The translations under genes were made by a program, and so were the position numbers. This document shows, one piece after another, positions 63,880-64,000 of a DNA stretch of 64,000 nt (position 1 is the first letter of the stretch; every line of letters begins with the position of its first letter). The notes beneath the pieces are model-generated. The model saw only the letters and a program-made list of their open reading frames with translations, was not told where the DNA came from and did not search any database. Source of the stretch: Bacteroidota bacterium (GTDB lineage Bacteria; Bacteroidota; Bacteroidia; B-17B0; B-17BO); NCBI GenBank assembly GCA_025356715.1, contig JANXRU010000146.1, positions 53,558-117,557 of the forward strand, given 5' to 3'.

Positions 63880-64000
63880 ATGAAATCAATACTCAATTTA
63901 TTACTCATTATTGTGGTATTTCTGTTTACCATAAATGCTCATGGTCAAATTGAAATATGCGGTTCTCAAAAACCACTTATTACTGATACTCTTGTTCAAC
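63880..64000 (+). CDS. Secreted protein, partial (right edge)
   Basis: 40 codons are visible from the ATG at 63880. They encode a signal peptide (MKSILNLLLIIVVFLFTINA, cut near HGQ) and the start of a mature protein (IEICGSQKPLITDTLVQ). The reading frame is open to the window end. The protein is exported; its function cannot be known from this piece. Confidence 0.6.
   Translation, partial: MKSILNLLLIIVVFLFTINAHGQIEICGSQKPLITDTLVQ

Overview
The window is a stretch of chromosome from an AT-rich member of the Bacteroidota. The evidence is a gliding lipoprotein of the GldB family, two type IX secretion (T9SS) type A C-terminal sorting signals (one complete, one at the left edge), many outer-membrane beta-barrels and lipoproteins, TAnnTTTG-type -7 promoter elements, and almost no Shine-Dalgarno sequences. 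I cannot name the genus.

Positions 1-29,000 are mainly housekeeping. Left to right they hold a cut T9SS protein, a minus-strand group (PorT-like barrel, NAD synthetase, small conserved protein, GT2), gldB, a WG-repeat protein, recG, an SDR, a minus-strand group (lysC, folK, deoxynucleoside kinase, WbqC-like), fbp with a thioredoxin-like lipoprotein and surE, tRNA-Ala(GGC), a large subtilisin-like T9SS protease, pssA-purS, an M28 peptidase, a GH3 enzyme, an OmpA/PD40 protein, a broken ORF6N gene, a polyprenyl synthase and radA. The ORF6N gene lies between two copies of the 3' end of the polyprenyl synthase gene, which looks like a small insertion that rebuilt the end of that gene.

Positions 29,000-38,800 encode envelope and secreted proteins: a SPASM radical SAM protein, two tandem paralogous barrels, two DUF3857/transglutaminase-like proteins (the second without the catalytic cysteine), a lipoprotein dipeptidyl-peptidase III and a PorT-like protein.

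Positions 38,780-54,600 form an exopolysaccharide or O-antigen locus. It has a Wzz-like protein, two Wzy/ligase-like proteins, a Wzx-like flippase, an initiating sugar-phosphate transferase, GT2, GT4 (two), GT39-like (two, tandem) and GT87-like enzymes, and a 2OG-Fe(II) oxygenase. No Wza or tyrosine autokinase is present. The locus ends with a lipoprotein carrying a CxxCH haem-type motif.

Positions 54,823-61,572 hold the most interesting unit: six tightly packed genes for three cobalamin-binding-type radical SAM proteins, two class I methyltransferases and a winged-helix/nucleotidyltransferase protein. I do not recognise this set as a described pathway. The right end (61,580-64,000) has an MmcQ/YjbR protein and several short, partly degraded secreted-protein genes around a small XRE regulator.

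Notable non-coding structure includes a heptamer tandem repeat before recG, REP/MITE-like palindromes at 8,491-8,655, 25,578-25,732 and 28,872-28,990, and several -7 elements so close to start codons that leaderless transcripts are likely.
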